Part shown: positions 1-9,629 of the stretch, piece by piece
Numbering within the stretch: the stretch's first letter is position 1
How the letters are laid out: every line of letters begins with the position of its first letter
DNA from: Lentisphaeria bacterium
GTDB taxonomy: Bacteria > Verrucomicrobiota > Lentisphaeria > Victivallales > JAADHT01
Direction of reading: 5' to 3'
Assembly: GCA_015486135.1 (NCBI GenBank)
Contig: WFSE01000145.1
Location: forward strand, 1-36,246
Length of the DNA: 36,246 nt
Position numbers and translations under genes: made by a program
The notes under the pieces: generated by a model
Told to the model about the DNA's origin: nothing
Database searches by the model: none
Seen by the model: only the letters and a program-made list of their open reading frames with translations

Positions 1-1
1 T

Positions 2-94
2 ATCGGTGGACGCATTGACAACGTGGAAATAGGGACTACTTCAATTACCGCGTTAATCGCCATCAATAAAAGCAATTTGAAGGGAAAAACATGA
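2..94 (+). CDS. 3' end of an upstream ORF (…IGGRIDNVEIGTTSITALIAINKSNLKGKT*), product unknown
   Basis: Open frame from the window edge; its TGA overlaps the hisA ATG (ATGA), consistent with translational coupling. Confidence 0.5.
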   Translation: MGGRIDNVEIGTTSITALIAINKSNLKGKT

Positions 95-843
95 GTTTGA
101 CAGTAATCCCGGCAATAGACATCCGAGGCGGCAACTGCGTCCGCCTATTCCAAGGCGACTACGACCAGGAAACCGTTTACTCCGCCTCCCCCGTCGAACA
201 AGCGCTAGAATGGGAGCGGCAGGGAGCGGAAATCATACACGTCGTCGACCTGGACGGCGCGAAGGCGGGCAAGCCGATATCCCTAAAAATCATCTGGGAC
301 ATCACCGCTGCCGTTTCGATACCGTGCGAGCTAGGCGGTGGAATTAGATCCATCGCCGACGCGGAAGCCGCGCTGGAAGCCGGTGTCGCCAGGGTGATTT
401 TCGGAACCGCCGTCTGCCGCGAACCCGCGTTGGCGGAAAAGGCCGTCCAAGCCCTCGGCACCGAGCACGTGGTAGTGGGTATCGACGCCAAAGACGGCAA
501 AGTCGCGCTGGAAGGCTGGACCGAGGTCGGCGGTGTCGACGCGCTCGAACTCGCCGCGGAACTCGCGTCCCTCGGCGTCACGCGGTTCATCCATACCGAC
601 ATAGCCACCGATGGCGCTCTTTCAGGACCAAATCTCGACGCGCAACTCGCGCTATGCCGGCGCGTCCCCGACACCGCGGTAATCGCGTCGGGCGGCATCT
701 CATCCCCCCAAGATATCGCGGAACTCGCGAACCTGGATGCCGACAATCTCGAAGGCGTGATCGTTGGCAAGGCACTCTACGACGGCAGAGTGACGTTACG
801 CGAACTCCTCGACGCGGCAAAAACCGGCGACACATCTAGCTAG
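91..843 (+). CDS. hisA: 1-(5-phosphoribosyl)-5-[(5-phosphoribosylamino)methylideneamino]imidazole-4-carboxamide isomerase (HisA)
   Basis: VIPAIDIRGGNCVRLFQGDY, ELGGGIRS, HTDIATDGALSGPN, VIASGGISS motifs of the HisA/HisF TIM barrel. Confidence 0.95.
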   Translation: MSLTVIPAIDIRGGNCVRLFQGDYDQETVYSASPVEQALEWERQGAEIIHVVDLDGAKAGKPISLKIIWDITAAVSIPCELGGGIRSIADAEAALEAGVARVIFGTAVCREPALAEKAVQALGTEHVVVGIDAKDGKVALEGWTEVGGVDALELAAELASLGVTRFIHTDIATDGALSGPNLDAQLALCRRVPDTAVIASGGISSPQDIAELANLDADNLEGVIVGKALYDGRVTLRELLDAAKTGDTSS

Positions 844-863
844 AGCCTATCCGAGAAGGCTCT

Positions 864-1023
864 AAAATTCGAAATGCTAAATACTAAATTCGAAACAAAT
901 TCGAATTTTCGAAAAGTAAAATACTCAAACTCGGAATTCTCAAGCATTTTTGACGTGTCAGTCTCTAGATGTCTCTGATTTGAAGCATTCATATTTTGAA
1001 TTTGTCTGGGATTTCTAGATTAG
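864..1023. repeat. Degenerate inverted-repeat element (ORF-less relative of the element around the four-helix-bundle gene)
   Basis: Left arm aaattcgaaatgctaaatactaaattcgaaacaaattcgaatttt; right arm gcattcatattttgaatttgtctgggatttctagattag, roughly its reverse complement; same vocabulary at 28018-28169 and 6270-6330. Confidence 0.55.
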
Positions 1024-1181
1024 CGGCTTCCGCCTTCGCCAAAGCTACGGCGGAGCACAGGTCGAGTTTTGCCACTCGAAACCTTTTCGAGCACCATCCA
1101 GCTGGAGGCAACCGCCTCCCCATCCGCTTGAATTCACACCGCCACGCACCATATTTTCAGTAGCAACTTGGACAAAAAACT

Positions 1182-1907
1182 ATGCGTAAACTAGCCATCC
1201 TATTATTTATTTTGATTTTTTCACCCTATGCTCTATATGCCAAACTTGGCACCCCCCAATCCTATGCAATCATCTCCAAGGATGGCAATAGAATTTTGGT
1301 TATGCTTACAAAATCCCCCGGACAAGATGAACTATTTGCTTTACCCAACAACAAAATCATTGATTTAAGAAAAACATTTAAATCCTCAGGTGTCTTTAAT
1401 CTAACCACAAATAAGCCCATTTGGCTATTCAATTGGTATTCGAATGCATTTGAAATCCAAGCTTCAGATGATTTTTCTTCCATAATCCGATTAAATGAAT
1501 ATGGGTTAGTCAGTCCACAAAAATGGGGGTTGATGTTTATCTATAATGGAAAAATCGTTAAAACTTATTCGCTTGATGTATTACTAACAGACTTCAAATC
1601 AAAATACTTCTTCCCATTTGAAACTGGCGGATATTATTTCCGTTGGGAGGATGATTTCATATTAAACGGGAATTACCTAAAGCTTGTAACAACGGCAAGA
1701 CAAATAAATTGCTTCGGCCATATTATCCCACTTGGATATCAAGAATCATACTCTTTTGACGCCAAAACAGGAGAAATCCTTGAAAAGCGCATTAACAACC
1801 CCCTACTAGATGCTATTATCACACTAACAGTCATCATATTTATATCAATATTGGTGGCGTTCTTTATAAAAAGGCACAGAGGCCAGCAAAAAAATCCAGG
1901 GGATTGA
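1182..1907 (+). CDS. Hypothetical protein with N-terminal signal/hydrophobic segment and C-terminal transmembrane helix
   Basis: 241 aa ORF; MRKLAILLFILIFSPYALYA signal-like N-terminus; LLDAIITLTVIIFISILVAFFIKRHRG C-terminal TM; AT-rich relative to neighbours. Confidence 0.7.
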   Translation: MRKLAILLFILIFSPYALYAKLGTPQSYAIISKDGNRILVMLTKSPGQDELFALPNNKIIDLRKTFKSSGVFNLTTNKPIWLFNWYSNAFEIQASDDFSSIIRLNEYGLVSPQKWGLMFIYNGKIVKTYSLDVLLTDFKSKYFFPFETGGYYFRWEDDFILNGNYLKLVTTARQINCFGHIIPLGYQESYSFDAKTGEILEKRINNPLLDAIITLTVIIFISILVAFFIKRHRGQQKNPGD

Positions 1908-2014
1908 TCAAGGGCAAAGCTTAGAAAGCTTAGGGACAGGTTAACTGTGGATTTCTCACCACCCGCTTCGCAAACCCTTCGGGCTTCGCGGAAGGACTTC
2001 CAGCCTTCACGAAT

Positions 2015-2044
2015 AGTTTGTTCTTTGCGCGCAAAGAACAAACT
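2015..2044. repeat. Perfect 30-bp palindrome AGTTTGTTCTTTGCGCGCAAAGAACAAACT
   Basis: Sequence equals its own reverse complement over 30 nt. Confidence 0.9.
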
Positions 2045-2289
2045 GGGTTTATTGAATAATGCACGAATGGGATTTTCTCTGCGTGCTTTGCTTCTCTGCG
2101 AGGAATAGAAATCGCGCAAAGCGCGGCTCCAATCTGCGTAATCTGTGGATAAATCTCCCCATGGCTGAAAAAGACTGCCTCTCAAGTGCGCTTCCGATAA
2201 AAACCGAACTTTTTCTTTCAAGAACTTGCAAAATCTATCAAAACGTGTCATATTCTCCACCGTATCGATTAAGATGAGGCAAGAGAGGA

Positions 2290-3084
2290 ATGGACGGAAA
2301 CGGTCGGAAATTGCTGTCGGTGGAGCGCTGGGAGGCGATTCTGCGCCTCATAGACTCGGGCCGCACGACGTTGTCGGAGTTGTCGGAGGAACTTCGGGTT
2401 TCGGAGGCGACGATACGGCGCGATTTATCCGACTTGGAAAAGGCTGGCAAGGTCCGCCGTGTCCGCGGTGGTGCCGTTAGAAGCGCGAACTTCGCAACGG
2501 AGCCGATGTTTCTGGAGAAGGCGACGCGCGCGGCTAGCGCGAAACGTTCGATAGCGCGGGCGGCGTTTGAGCTCATCGAGGATGGCGACTCGATCTACCT
2601 GGACGGCGGTAGCACGATTGTGGAATTGGCGAAACTCTTGGAAGGAAAGAGAAATTTGACAGTTGTGACGAACTCGGTTATGGCGCTTTCGGAATTGCTC
2701 GATTCGCGACACCGCGTCGTGGCGCTTGGGGGCGAGTTCCGCCAGATAAGCCGGACATTCGTCGGGCCACTAACCGCCGGCATTTTGGATAACTTGAATA
2801 TAGACAAGGCGTTTCTAGGAACGATTGGGTTCACCGTGGAGGAAGGCCCGTCCACGACAAACGCCGACGAGGCGTTTACCAAGGAGCTGGTGACGCGTAG
2901 GTCGCGCAAAGTAATATTGTTGGCGGACTCGTCGAAAATCGGTGTTCCCTCCTTCGCGTCAAGCGGCAAAGTGGAGGACATAGATACGTTGGTAACGGAA
3001 AAACCACTCGGCGCGGACGACGCCGAAGTATTAAAGGAAAAAGGAGTCGAGGTGATTGTAGCGCCCGATGTCGGCGCGGCGTGA
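2290..3084 (+). CDS. DeoR/GlpR family transcriptional regulator
   Basis: N-terminal HTH RWEAILRLIDSGRTTLSELSEELRVSEATIRRDLSDLEKAGKVRRVRGGA; C-terminal sugar-phosphate sensor domain (IYLDGGSTIVELAKLL, TVVTNSVMALSEL). Confidence 0.93.
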   Translation: MDGNGRKLLSVERWEAILRLIDSGRTTLSELSEELRVSEATIRRDLSDLEKAGKVRRVRGGAVRSANFATEPMFLEKATRAASAKRSIARAAFELIEDGDSIYLDGGSTIVELAKLLEGKRNLTVVTNSVMALSELLDSRHRVVALGGEFRQISRTFVGPLTAGILDNLNIDKAFLGTIGFTVEEGPSTTNADEAFTKELVTRRSRKVILLADSSKIGVPSFASSGKVEDIDTLVTEKPLGADDAEVLKEKGVEVIVAPDVGAA

Positions 3085-3162
3085 AATATCAATATTGAAA
3101 AGACGCCGGGAGTCGGCTCTTGGCGGCGGAAAGATGTCTCAACAAAAAGGAGTTTGGAGACG

Positions 3163-5466
3163 ATGGGCAACTACTACAGCGATTTGGGACCGGATTTCAA
3201 ATCCGGCAAAGTGAAATTGGATGTGATTCCAACATACCAGTACAAACACGACGTCGTGGACGAGATGAAGGCTAAAAAGCTGGCGAAGAAAGACATCCTG
3301 GAGATCTACGAGAGCATGCTTGTCATCCGCGAGTTCGAGGAGATGATTCTCAAGCTACGCACTGGCGCCTACGCCGGACTGGAAGATTACGAATACCGCG
3401 GCCCCACCCACCTCTCCATCGGACAGGAAGCCACAGCCACAGGCGCGTGTTTCGCTCTCGAGCTCGACGACTACATCACCTCCACCCACCGCGGACACGG
3501 CGACTCCATCGCGAAGGGTTTCCACGCCATCCGCCGGATGAACGAGCAACAATTGAAAGAGCGCTGTCCAGAATTCTCCGACCTCAAGGGCGAAGCGCTT
3601 AGGGAAGCGGTCATGGAAGACCATATTTTCCGGACCATCGCCGAGCTGTTCGGAAAAGAAGAGGGATATGGCAAGGGCCGCGGCGGCGGGATGCATATCG
3701 CCGACTTCCGCGTAGGCCACCTCGGCGCCAACGCCATCGTCGGCGGCGGCGTGCCGATCGCCACCGGAGCGGCGATGACTTCCAGAATCGACTTGGACCC
3801 CGAACGCAACGGACGCGTGGTATGCTGTTTCGCCGGCGACGGCGCATACGCCAACGGAGTCGTCCTAGAAGCCCTCAACTGGGCCTCCCAGGAACAGTTC
3901 ACAAACCCGAAACTCACCAGCATCGTCAAAGGACTGCCGGTCATATTCTGCGTCGTCAACAACCACTTCGGCATGACCGGACGCGCTGATGGCGAAGTCA
4001 ATGGCGTCGATTTCCTCGCCAGACGCGGCGCGGGTTTCGCGAACAACAACATGAAAGCCGAGGTCGTCAACGGAATGGATGTCCTCGCGGTGCGCGACGC
4101 CATCGAAAGAGCCAAAAAGACCATTGAGGCCGGCGAAGGGCCCGTCATGCTGGAACTGAACACCTATCGTTACTACGGGCACTCCCTCTCCGACCCCCGG
4201 AACGAATACCGGACGAAGGACGAGGAAGCCCGCTGGAAGGCGGTCGATCCCGTAGACACCTTCCGGAAACGTATCCTCGATGCGAAAGCCGCGACGAAGA
4301 AAGATGTCGAAGCGGTGGAGAAGAAAGTCGCCGAACGCAATTTCCGGGCTGCCAGACGCGCCGCGGATTCCGCGGACCCGGATCCCGCCGATGTGCTCAA
4401 ATACATGTACACCGACTCCGTTTGCGACTCGGTCCCGGCAATATACCAAAACGGCGAAACCCGCGGCGAAGCCCCACGGGTCAGACGCGACGCCGAAGGG
4501 CGGACAACATATCGTGACGCCATCAAAGAAGGCGTGGTCGAGGAGATGAAACGCGATGCCCGCGTGGTCTTCTACGGCGAGGACGTAGCCGATTACGGCG
4601 GAGCGTTCAAGCTCTCGAAAGGCCTCCTGGAGTATTTCGGCCGCGCACGCGTCTTCAACACTCCAATCTCCGAGGCGTGCATCTGCGGAACCGCCGTCGG
4701 AATGGCGATGACGGGATACCGTCCAGTAGCCGAGTTGATGTATATGGACTTCGCGCTGATGGCGTCCGACCAGATATCCAACCAGGCCGCAAAGTGGCAC
4801 TACATGACGGGGGCGGCGACCAAGGTGCCGCTGGTGATCCGTTGCAGCGTCGGCGGTGGCAAAGGATATGGCGGACAGCACTCGCAGTCCCTCGAATCGA
4901 TGTTCTGCCACATCCCGGGAACCTATGTAGCATATCCGTCCAACCCTTACGATGCCAAAGGTCTAATCAAAACCGCCATCCGGGACGACAACCCTGTGGT
5001 CTTCGTCGAGGGACAGCTCCTTTACAATGAGAAAGGCGTCGTCCCCGAAGAGGAATATCTGATTCCCTTCGGCGAGGCCAATGTGATCCGTAGCGGAAAG
5101 GATGTCACGTTCGTCGTCTGGGGCCCGGCGGTAGCCGACGCCATCAAGGCCGCCGATATCCTCGCCGAAGAGGGTATCGAGGTGGAGATCATCGACCCGA
5201 GGACACTCGTTCCCTTCGATTGGGAGACCGTCTTCGAGTCCGTGCGCAAAACCGGACGCTGCGTCGCGATCAGCCAATGCGTCGATATCGGCAGCTTCAC
5301 CGGCGAGATCGTGTCGCAAGTCACCGCGGAATGCTTCGACTACCTCGACGCCCCAGTGTTGAAGGTCGGCGCCAAAAACGGAATCGCGCCTCAAGCGCAC
5401 ACGCTCGAAGCGGCATTCCTCCCCTCCCCCGAGGATATGGCGGAAGCAGCGAGGAAACTGCTGTAG
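3163..5466 (+). CDS. Pyruvate dehydrogenase E1, alpha and beta subunits fused in one polypeptide
   Basis: ThDP motif GDGAYANGVVLEALNWAS and E1-alpha signatures in the N-half; E1-beta signatures (YGEDVADYGGAFKLSKGL, FNTPISEACICGTAVGMAMTG, QHSQSLESMFCHIPG) in the C-half; ATG at 3163 follows aaggag; the ORF track starts at TTG 3154. Confidence 0.93.
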   Translation: MGNYYSDLGPDFKSGKVKLDVIPTYQYKHDVVDEMKAKKLAKKDILEIYESMLVIREFEEMILKLRTGAYAGLEDYEYRGPTHLSIGQEATATGACFALELDDYITSTHRGHGDSIAKGFHAIRRMNEQQLKERCPEFSDLKGEALREAVMEDHIFRTIAELFGKEEGYGKGRGGGMHIADFRVGHLGANAIVGGGVPIATGAAMTSRIDLDPERNGRVVCCFAGDGAYANGVVLEALNWASQEQFTNPKLTSIVKGLPVIFCVVNNHFGMTGRADGEVNGVDFLARRGAGFANNNMKAEVVNGMDVLAVRDAIERAKKTIEAGEGPVMLELNTYRYYGHSLSDPRNEYRTKDEEARWKAVDPVDTFRKRILDAKAATKKDVEAVEKKVAERNFRAARRAADSADPDPADVLKYMYTDSVCDSVPAIYQNGETRGEAPRVRRDAEGRTTYRDAIKEGVVEEMKRDARVVFYGEDVADYGGAFKLSKGLLEYFGRARVFNTPISEACICGTAVGMAMTGYRPVAELMYMDFALMASDQISNQAAKWHYMTGAATKVPLVIRCSVGGGKGYGGQHSQSLESMFCHIPGTYVAYPSNPYDAKGLIKTAIRDDNPVVFVEGQLLYNEKGVVPEEEYLIPFGEANVIRSGKDVTFVVWGPAVADAIKAADILAEEGIEVEIIDPRTLVPFDWETVFESVRKTGRCVAISQCVDIGSFTGEIVSQVTAECFDYLDAPVLKVGAKNGIAPQAHTLEAAFLPSPEDMAEAARKLL

Positions 5467-5476
5467 ATCTACAGCA

Positions 5477-5850
5477 GTTTCAAATCCGAAGCTAGAAACT
5501 CGAAATCCTAAACAATGTTCGAAGGACAAAGGCTCGAAATGACAACAAAGCAATACGATTTGGAGGAAAGGACTTTTACTTTCGCGAAAGACGTCAGGAC
5601 GGTTTCAAATCCGAAGCTAGAACCTCGAAATCCTAAACAATGTTCGAAGAACAAAGGCTCGAAATGACAACAAAGCAATACGATCTGGAGGAAAGGACTT
5701 TTACTTTCGCGAAAGACGTCAGGGCGGTTTCAAATCCGAAGCTAGAAACTCGAAATCCTAAACAATGTTCGAAGGACAAAGGCTCGAAATGACAACAAAG
5801 CAATACGATCTGGAGGAAAGGACTTTTACTTTCGCGAAAGATGTCAGGGC
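5477..5850 (+). repeat. 3 x 125-bp tandem repeat (left inverted-repeat arm plus 5' end of the four-helix-bundle gene)
   Basis: gtttcaaatccgaagctag… recurs at 5477, 5602 and 5727 (period exactly 125); copies nearly identical; the third continues into the intact gene. Confidence 0.95.
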
Positions 5851-6330
5851 TTTTGTCAGGAACTTGATGAAGGATATTCCGAATTCAGAGGATGCGAAGC
5901 AGCTTGTTAGAGCCTCTGGCTTGGTAGGAGCCAATTACATTGAGGCGAATGAGGCATTGAGCAAAAAAGATTTTATTATGAGAGCCAAAATCTGCCGAAA
6001 GGAAGCAAAAGAAAGCGGATATTGGCTGCGATTAATAGAAACTTTGGGAGATGCGTCTTTGGAAGAAAAAAGAATGCGTCTTCAAAATGAATCATCGGAA
6101 CTGACGAGTATATTCGGAGCTATAATCAGAAACTCCGAATCCGTTAAGTGAACATTTGATTAGGAGTTGATTTTCGTTGAGTTGCGCATCGAATTAGTGG
6201 ATGACGGGAGGTTTTGCAAAAATCTTGGTGTGGAAATCTGGAACTTTTCAACGTATCGTTTTGCGTGGTTTTGAATTTAACGCATTTGTATTTTGAATTT
6301 GTTTCGGGTTTCTGATTTAGGATTTCTCAT
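5484..6330 (+). mobile_element. Putative inverted-repeat element carrying the IVP four-helix-bundle gene, located between PDH E1 and E2
   Basis: GAAATCCTAAA (5502-5512, 5627-5637, 5752-5762) is the exact reverse complement of TTTAGGATTTC (6316-6326); wider arms match ORF-less copies elsewhere in the window. Confidence 0.5.
5789..6151 (+). CDS. Four-helix-bundle protein, 23S rRNA intervening-sequence protein (IVP/S23) family
   Basis: MTTKQYDLEERTFTFAKDVRAFVRNL…QLVRASGLVGANYIEANEALSKKDFIMRAKICRKEAKESGYWLRLI is characteristic of the IVP/four-helix-bundle family; ORF track starts at 5765, ATG 5789 fits the family N-terminus better. Confidence 0.9.
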   Translation: MTTKQYDLEERTFTFAKDVRAFVRNLMKDIPNSEDAKQLVRASGLVGANYIEANEALSKKDFIMRAKICRKEAKESGYWLRLIETLGDASLEEKRMRLQNESSELTSIFGAIIRNSESVK

Positions 6331-6353
6331 TTTTTTCAACAAAGGAAAACGAT

Positions 6354-7706
6354 ATGGCTACGAAAGTGCCGATACCGAAACTGGGACAGTCAGAGGAGAC
6401 TGTCGTTATAGAAAAGTGGGTCGTCAAAGAGGGCGACACCATAAAGAAGGGTGATGTCCTTTTCGAGGTCGAGACCGACAAGGCGGTTCTGGAGGTGGAA
6501 TCGCAGTTCGAGGGAACCCTTTTGAAGGTTGTCGTCCCGGCCGGGGTGGAAGTCCCCGTGATGAGCGTCGCCGCCGTCATTGGCGACCCTGGCGAGGAGA
6601 TTCCCGAGATCGAACCGCCAAAAAAGCCGGAAAAGAAGGAAGCCCCGGCACCCAAGCCGGCCGCGCCAAAAAAGGACGCACCAAAAAAGGCTTCCGCGAC
6701 TTCCGCGGCGCCCGCCGCCGCCGCTCCGGCGGCCCCCTCCGCGGTGTCGGCACCCGCGGCACCGGCGTTCAAGCCCAAGCCCTCTCCACGGGCTAGGAGT
6801 TTCGCCAAAAAATACTTGATCGACCTCGACAAAGTAACTGGCACCGGAGGCTCCTCCGGACGCGTCACCGAGGCTGACATCAAGCGCTATTTGGAGGATT
6901 CGGGATATCTCGACCGTAAAATCACTCCGGCCGCGTTCAACATGGCGAAAAAAGAGGAGCTACACCTCCTCGAAATCGAGGGCACCGGCGACAACGGCCG
7001 CGTCACTATGGCCGATGTCAAGGACGCCGCCGCCGAGAAACCGCGCGAGTTCTCCACGATGCGCAAGGTCATCGCATCGCGCTTGGCCATGTCCAAACAA
7101 ACCATCCCCCACTTCTACGTCACCGTATCCATAGACATGTCGTGCCTGATGGAAAAACGGAAACAGATGAAGGAGGAGGACGGCAGGGCGCCCAGCGTCA
7201 ATGTCTTCATCATCAAGGCGGTCGCGGAGACGTTGAAGAATTTCCCGATGCTCAACGCGTCCACCGACGGCGAGTCGGTTAGCCACAAGTCGAAGGTGAA
7301 CATCGGTGTCGCCGTCAGCCTCGAAGGCGGACTGGTCGTCCCGGTCGTTCGCAACGCCGACAAAAAGGCGCTCGACGAGATCGACGCGGATGTCGCGGAA
7401 TTCGCGGCCAAGGCCCGCGACGGGAAAATATCCCCCGACGACATGAAAGGCGGAACGTTCACCATCTCCAATATGGGAATGCTCGGCGTGGAAAATTTCG
7501 CCGCCATCATCAACCCCGGCGAAACAGGAATCCTCGCGGTCTCCGCGGCGATTCCAACCCCCGTCGTCAAGGATGGCGAAGTCACCGTCGCCAACATTAT
7601 GAAGGTGACTCTCAGCGCCGACCACCGCGCCGTGGATGGCGCCGATGGCGCGAAGTTCCTCGCGGAACTCAAGCAACGACTCGAGTCCGCGGAGTTCGCG
7701 GGCTGA
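6354..7706 (+). CDS. Dihydrolipoamide acetyltransferase (PDH E2)
   Basis: Lipoyl domain (ETDKAVLEVES), Ala/Pro/Lys linker, peripheral subunit-binding domain(s), catalytic domain ending with HRAVDGADGAKFL. Confidence 0.95.
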   Translation: MATKVPIPKLGQSEETVVIEKWVVKEGDTIKKGDVLFEVETDKAVLEVESQFEGTLLKVVVPAGVEVPVMSVAAVIGDPGEEIPEIEPPKKPEKKEAPAPKPAAPKKDAPKKASATSAAPAAAAPAAPSAVSAPAAPAFKPKPSPRARSFAKKYLIDLDKVTGTGGSSGRVTEADIKRYLEDSGYLDRKITPAAFNMAKKEELHLLEIEGTGDNGRVTMADVKDAAAEKPREFSTMRKVIASRLAMSKQTIPHFYVTVSIDMSCLMEKRKQMKEEDGRAPSVNVFIIKAVAETLKNFPMLNASTDGESVSHKSKVNIGVAVSLEGGLVVPVVRNADKKALDEIDADVAEFAAKARDGKISPDDMKGGTFTISNMGMLGVENFAAIINPGETGILAVSAAIPTPVVKDGEVTVANIMKVTLSADHRAVDGADGAKFLAELKQRLESAEFAG

Positions 7707-7715
7707 CGGGTGAAC

Positions 7716-7765
7716 GGGGTCGGGACCGGCACTTTTGACGTTAGTTAAAGTGCGGAACCGACCCC
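7716..7765. repeat. Long palindrome/hairpin ggggtcgggaccggcacttttgacgttagttaaagtgcggaaccgacccc
   Basis: Near-perfect inverted repeat right after the E2 stop; related copy at 29630-29679. Confidence 0.85.
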
Positions 7766-7784
7766 AAGCATCCTTTTTCGGATT

Positions 7785-7980
7785 TAGGGTCTAATGAAAA
7801 AGTCGAGAACGGGTCAGTGGCTAGGCAATAATCTTGCTGAAAGTCCTTCCGCAAAGCCCGAAGGGTTCGCATAGCGAACGGAAAGATGCTTCGTACTCCT
7901 AGGCGAAATTAACGCCGCCAATGGCCCATTATCGGCTTTCCTGGAATTAGCAAGTGCCTCAAATCGTCAGTCGGCTCCCT
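7785..7980 (+). repeat. Truncated TA-start MITE-like repeat
   Basis: TAGGGTCTAATGAAAAAGTCGAGAACG… and GGAATTAGCAAGTGCCTCAAATCGTCAGTCGGCTCC match internal parts of the elements at 12068-12346 and 30755-31053; right end lacking. Confidence 0.6.
7844..7884. repeat. CCTTCCG…CGGAAAG hairpin repeat (REP-like)
   Basis: ccttccgcaaagcccgaagggttcgcatagcgaacggaaag; relatives at 1962-1995, 12102-12142, 15012-15083, 31188-31226. Confidence 0.65.
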
Positions 7981-8141
7981 AAAAATAGGGCACATGGAAC
8001 CATACCACATCCGCCCTTCCCGCATTCTTCCATAGCGAAGGTCGCCCAATAGAAACCGCGCAGAGGGCATCCCTTGAAAAATCGGGGGAGCTATGCAAGG
8101 TTGTCCTAATGATATTTGGGTGGACATTAGGAGAACTCGAA

Positions 8142-9593
<1,452 letters not shown>

Positions 9594-9629
9594 ACTTTCA
9601 AAACCTTCCAATCGACGTATTGTTCCCAC

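Noticed and set aside
842-863. Rho-independent terminator after hisA (agagcc…ggctct)
   Set aside because: 7-bp stem present but no T tract on the + strand; not strong enough to call
3865-4911. 348-aa - strand ORF antisense to PDH E1
   Set aside because: Codon-bias shadow of the E1 gene; no recognisable domain and no SD
5477-5850. CRISPR array
   Set aside because: 125-bp units are contiguous with no unique spacers and include coding sequence; a tandem duplication
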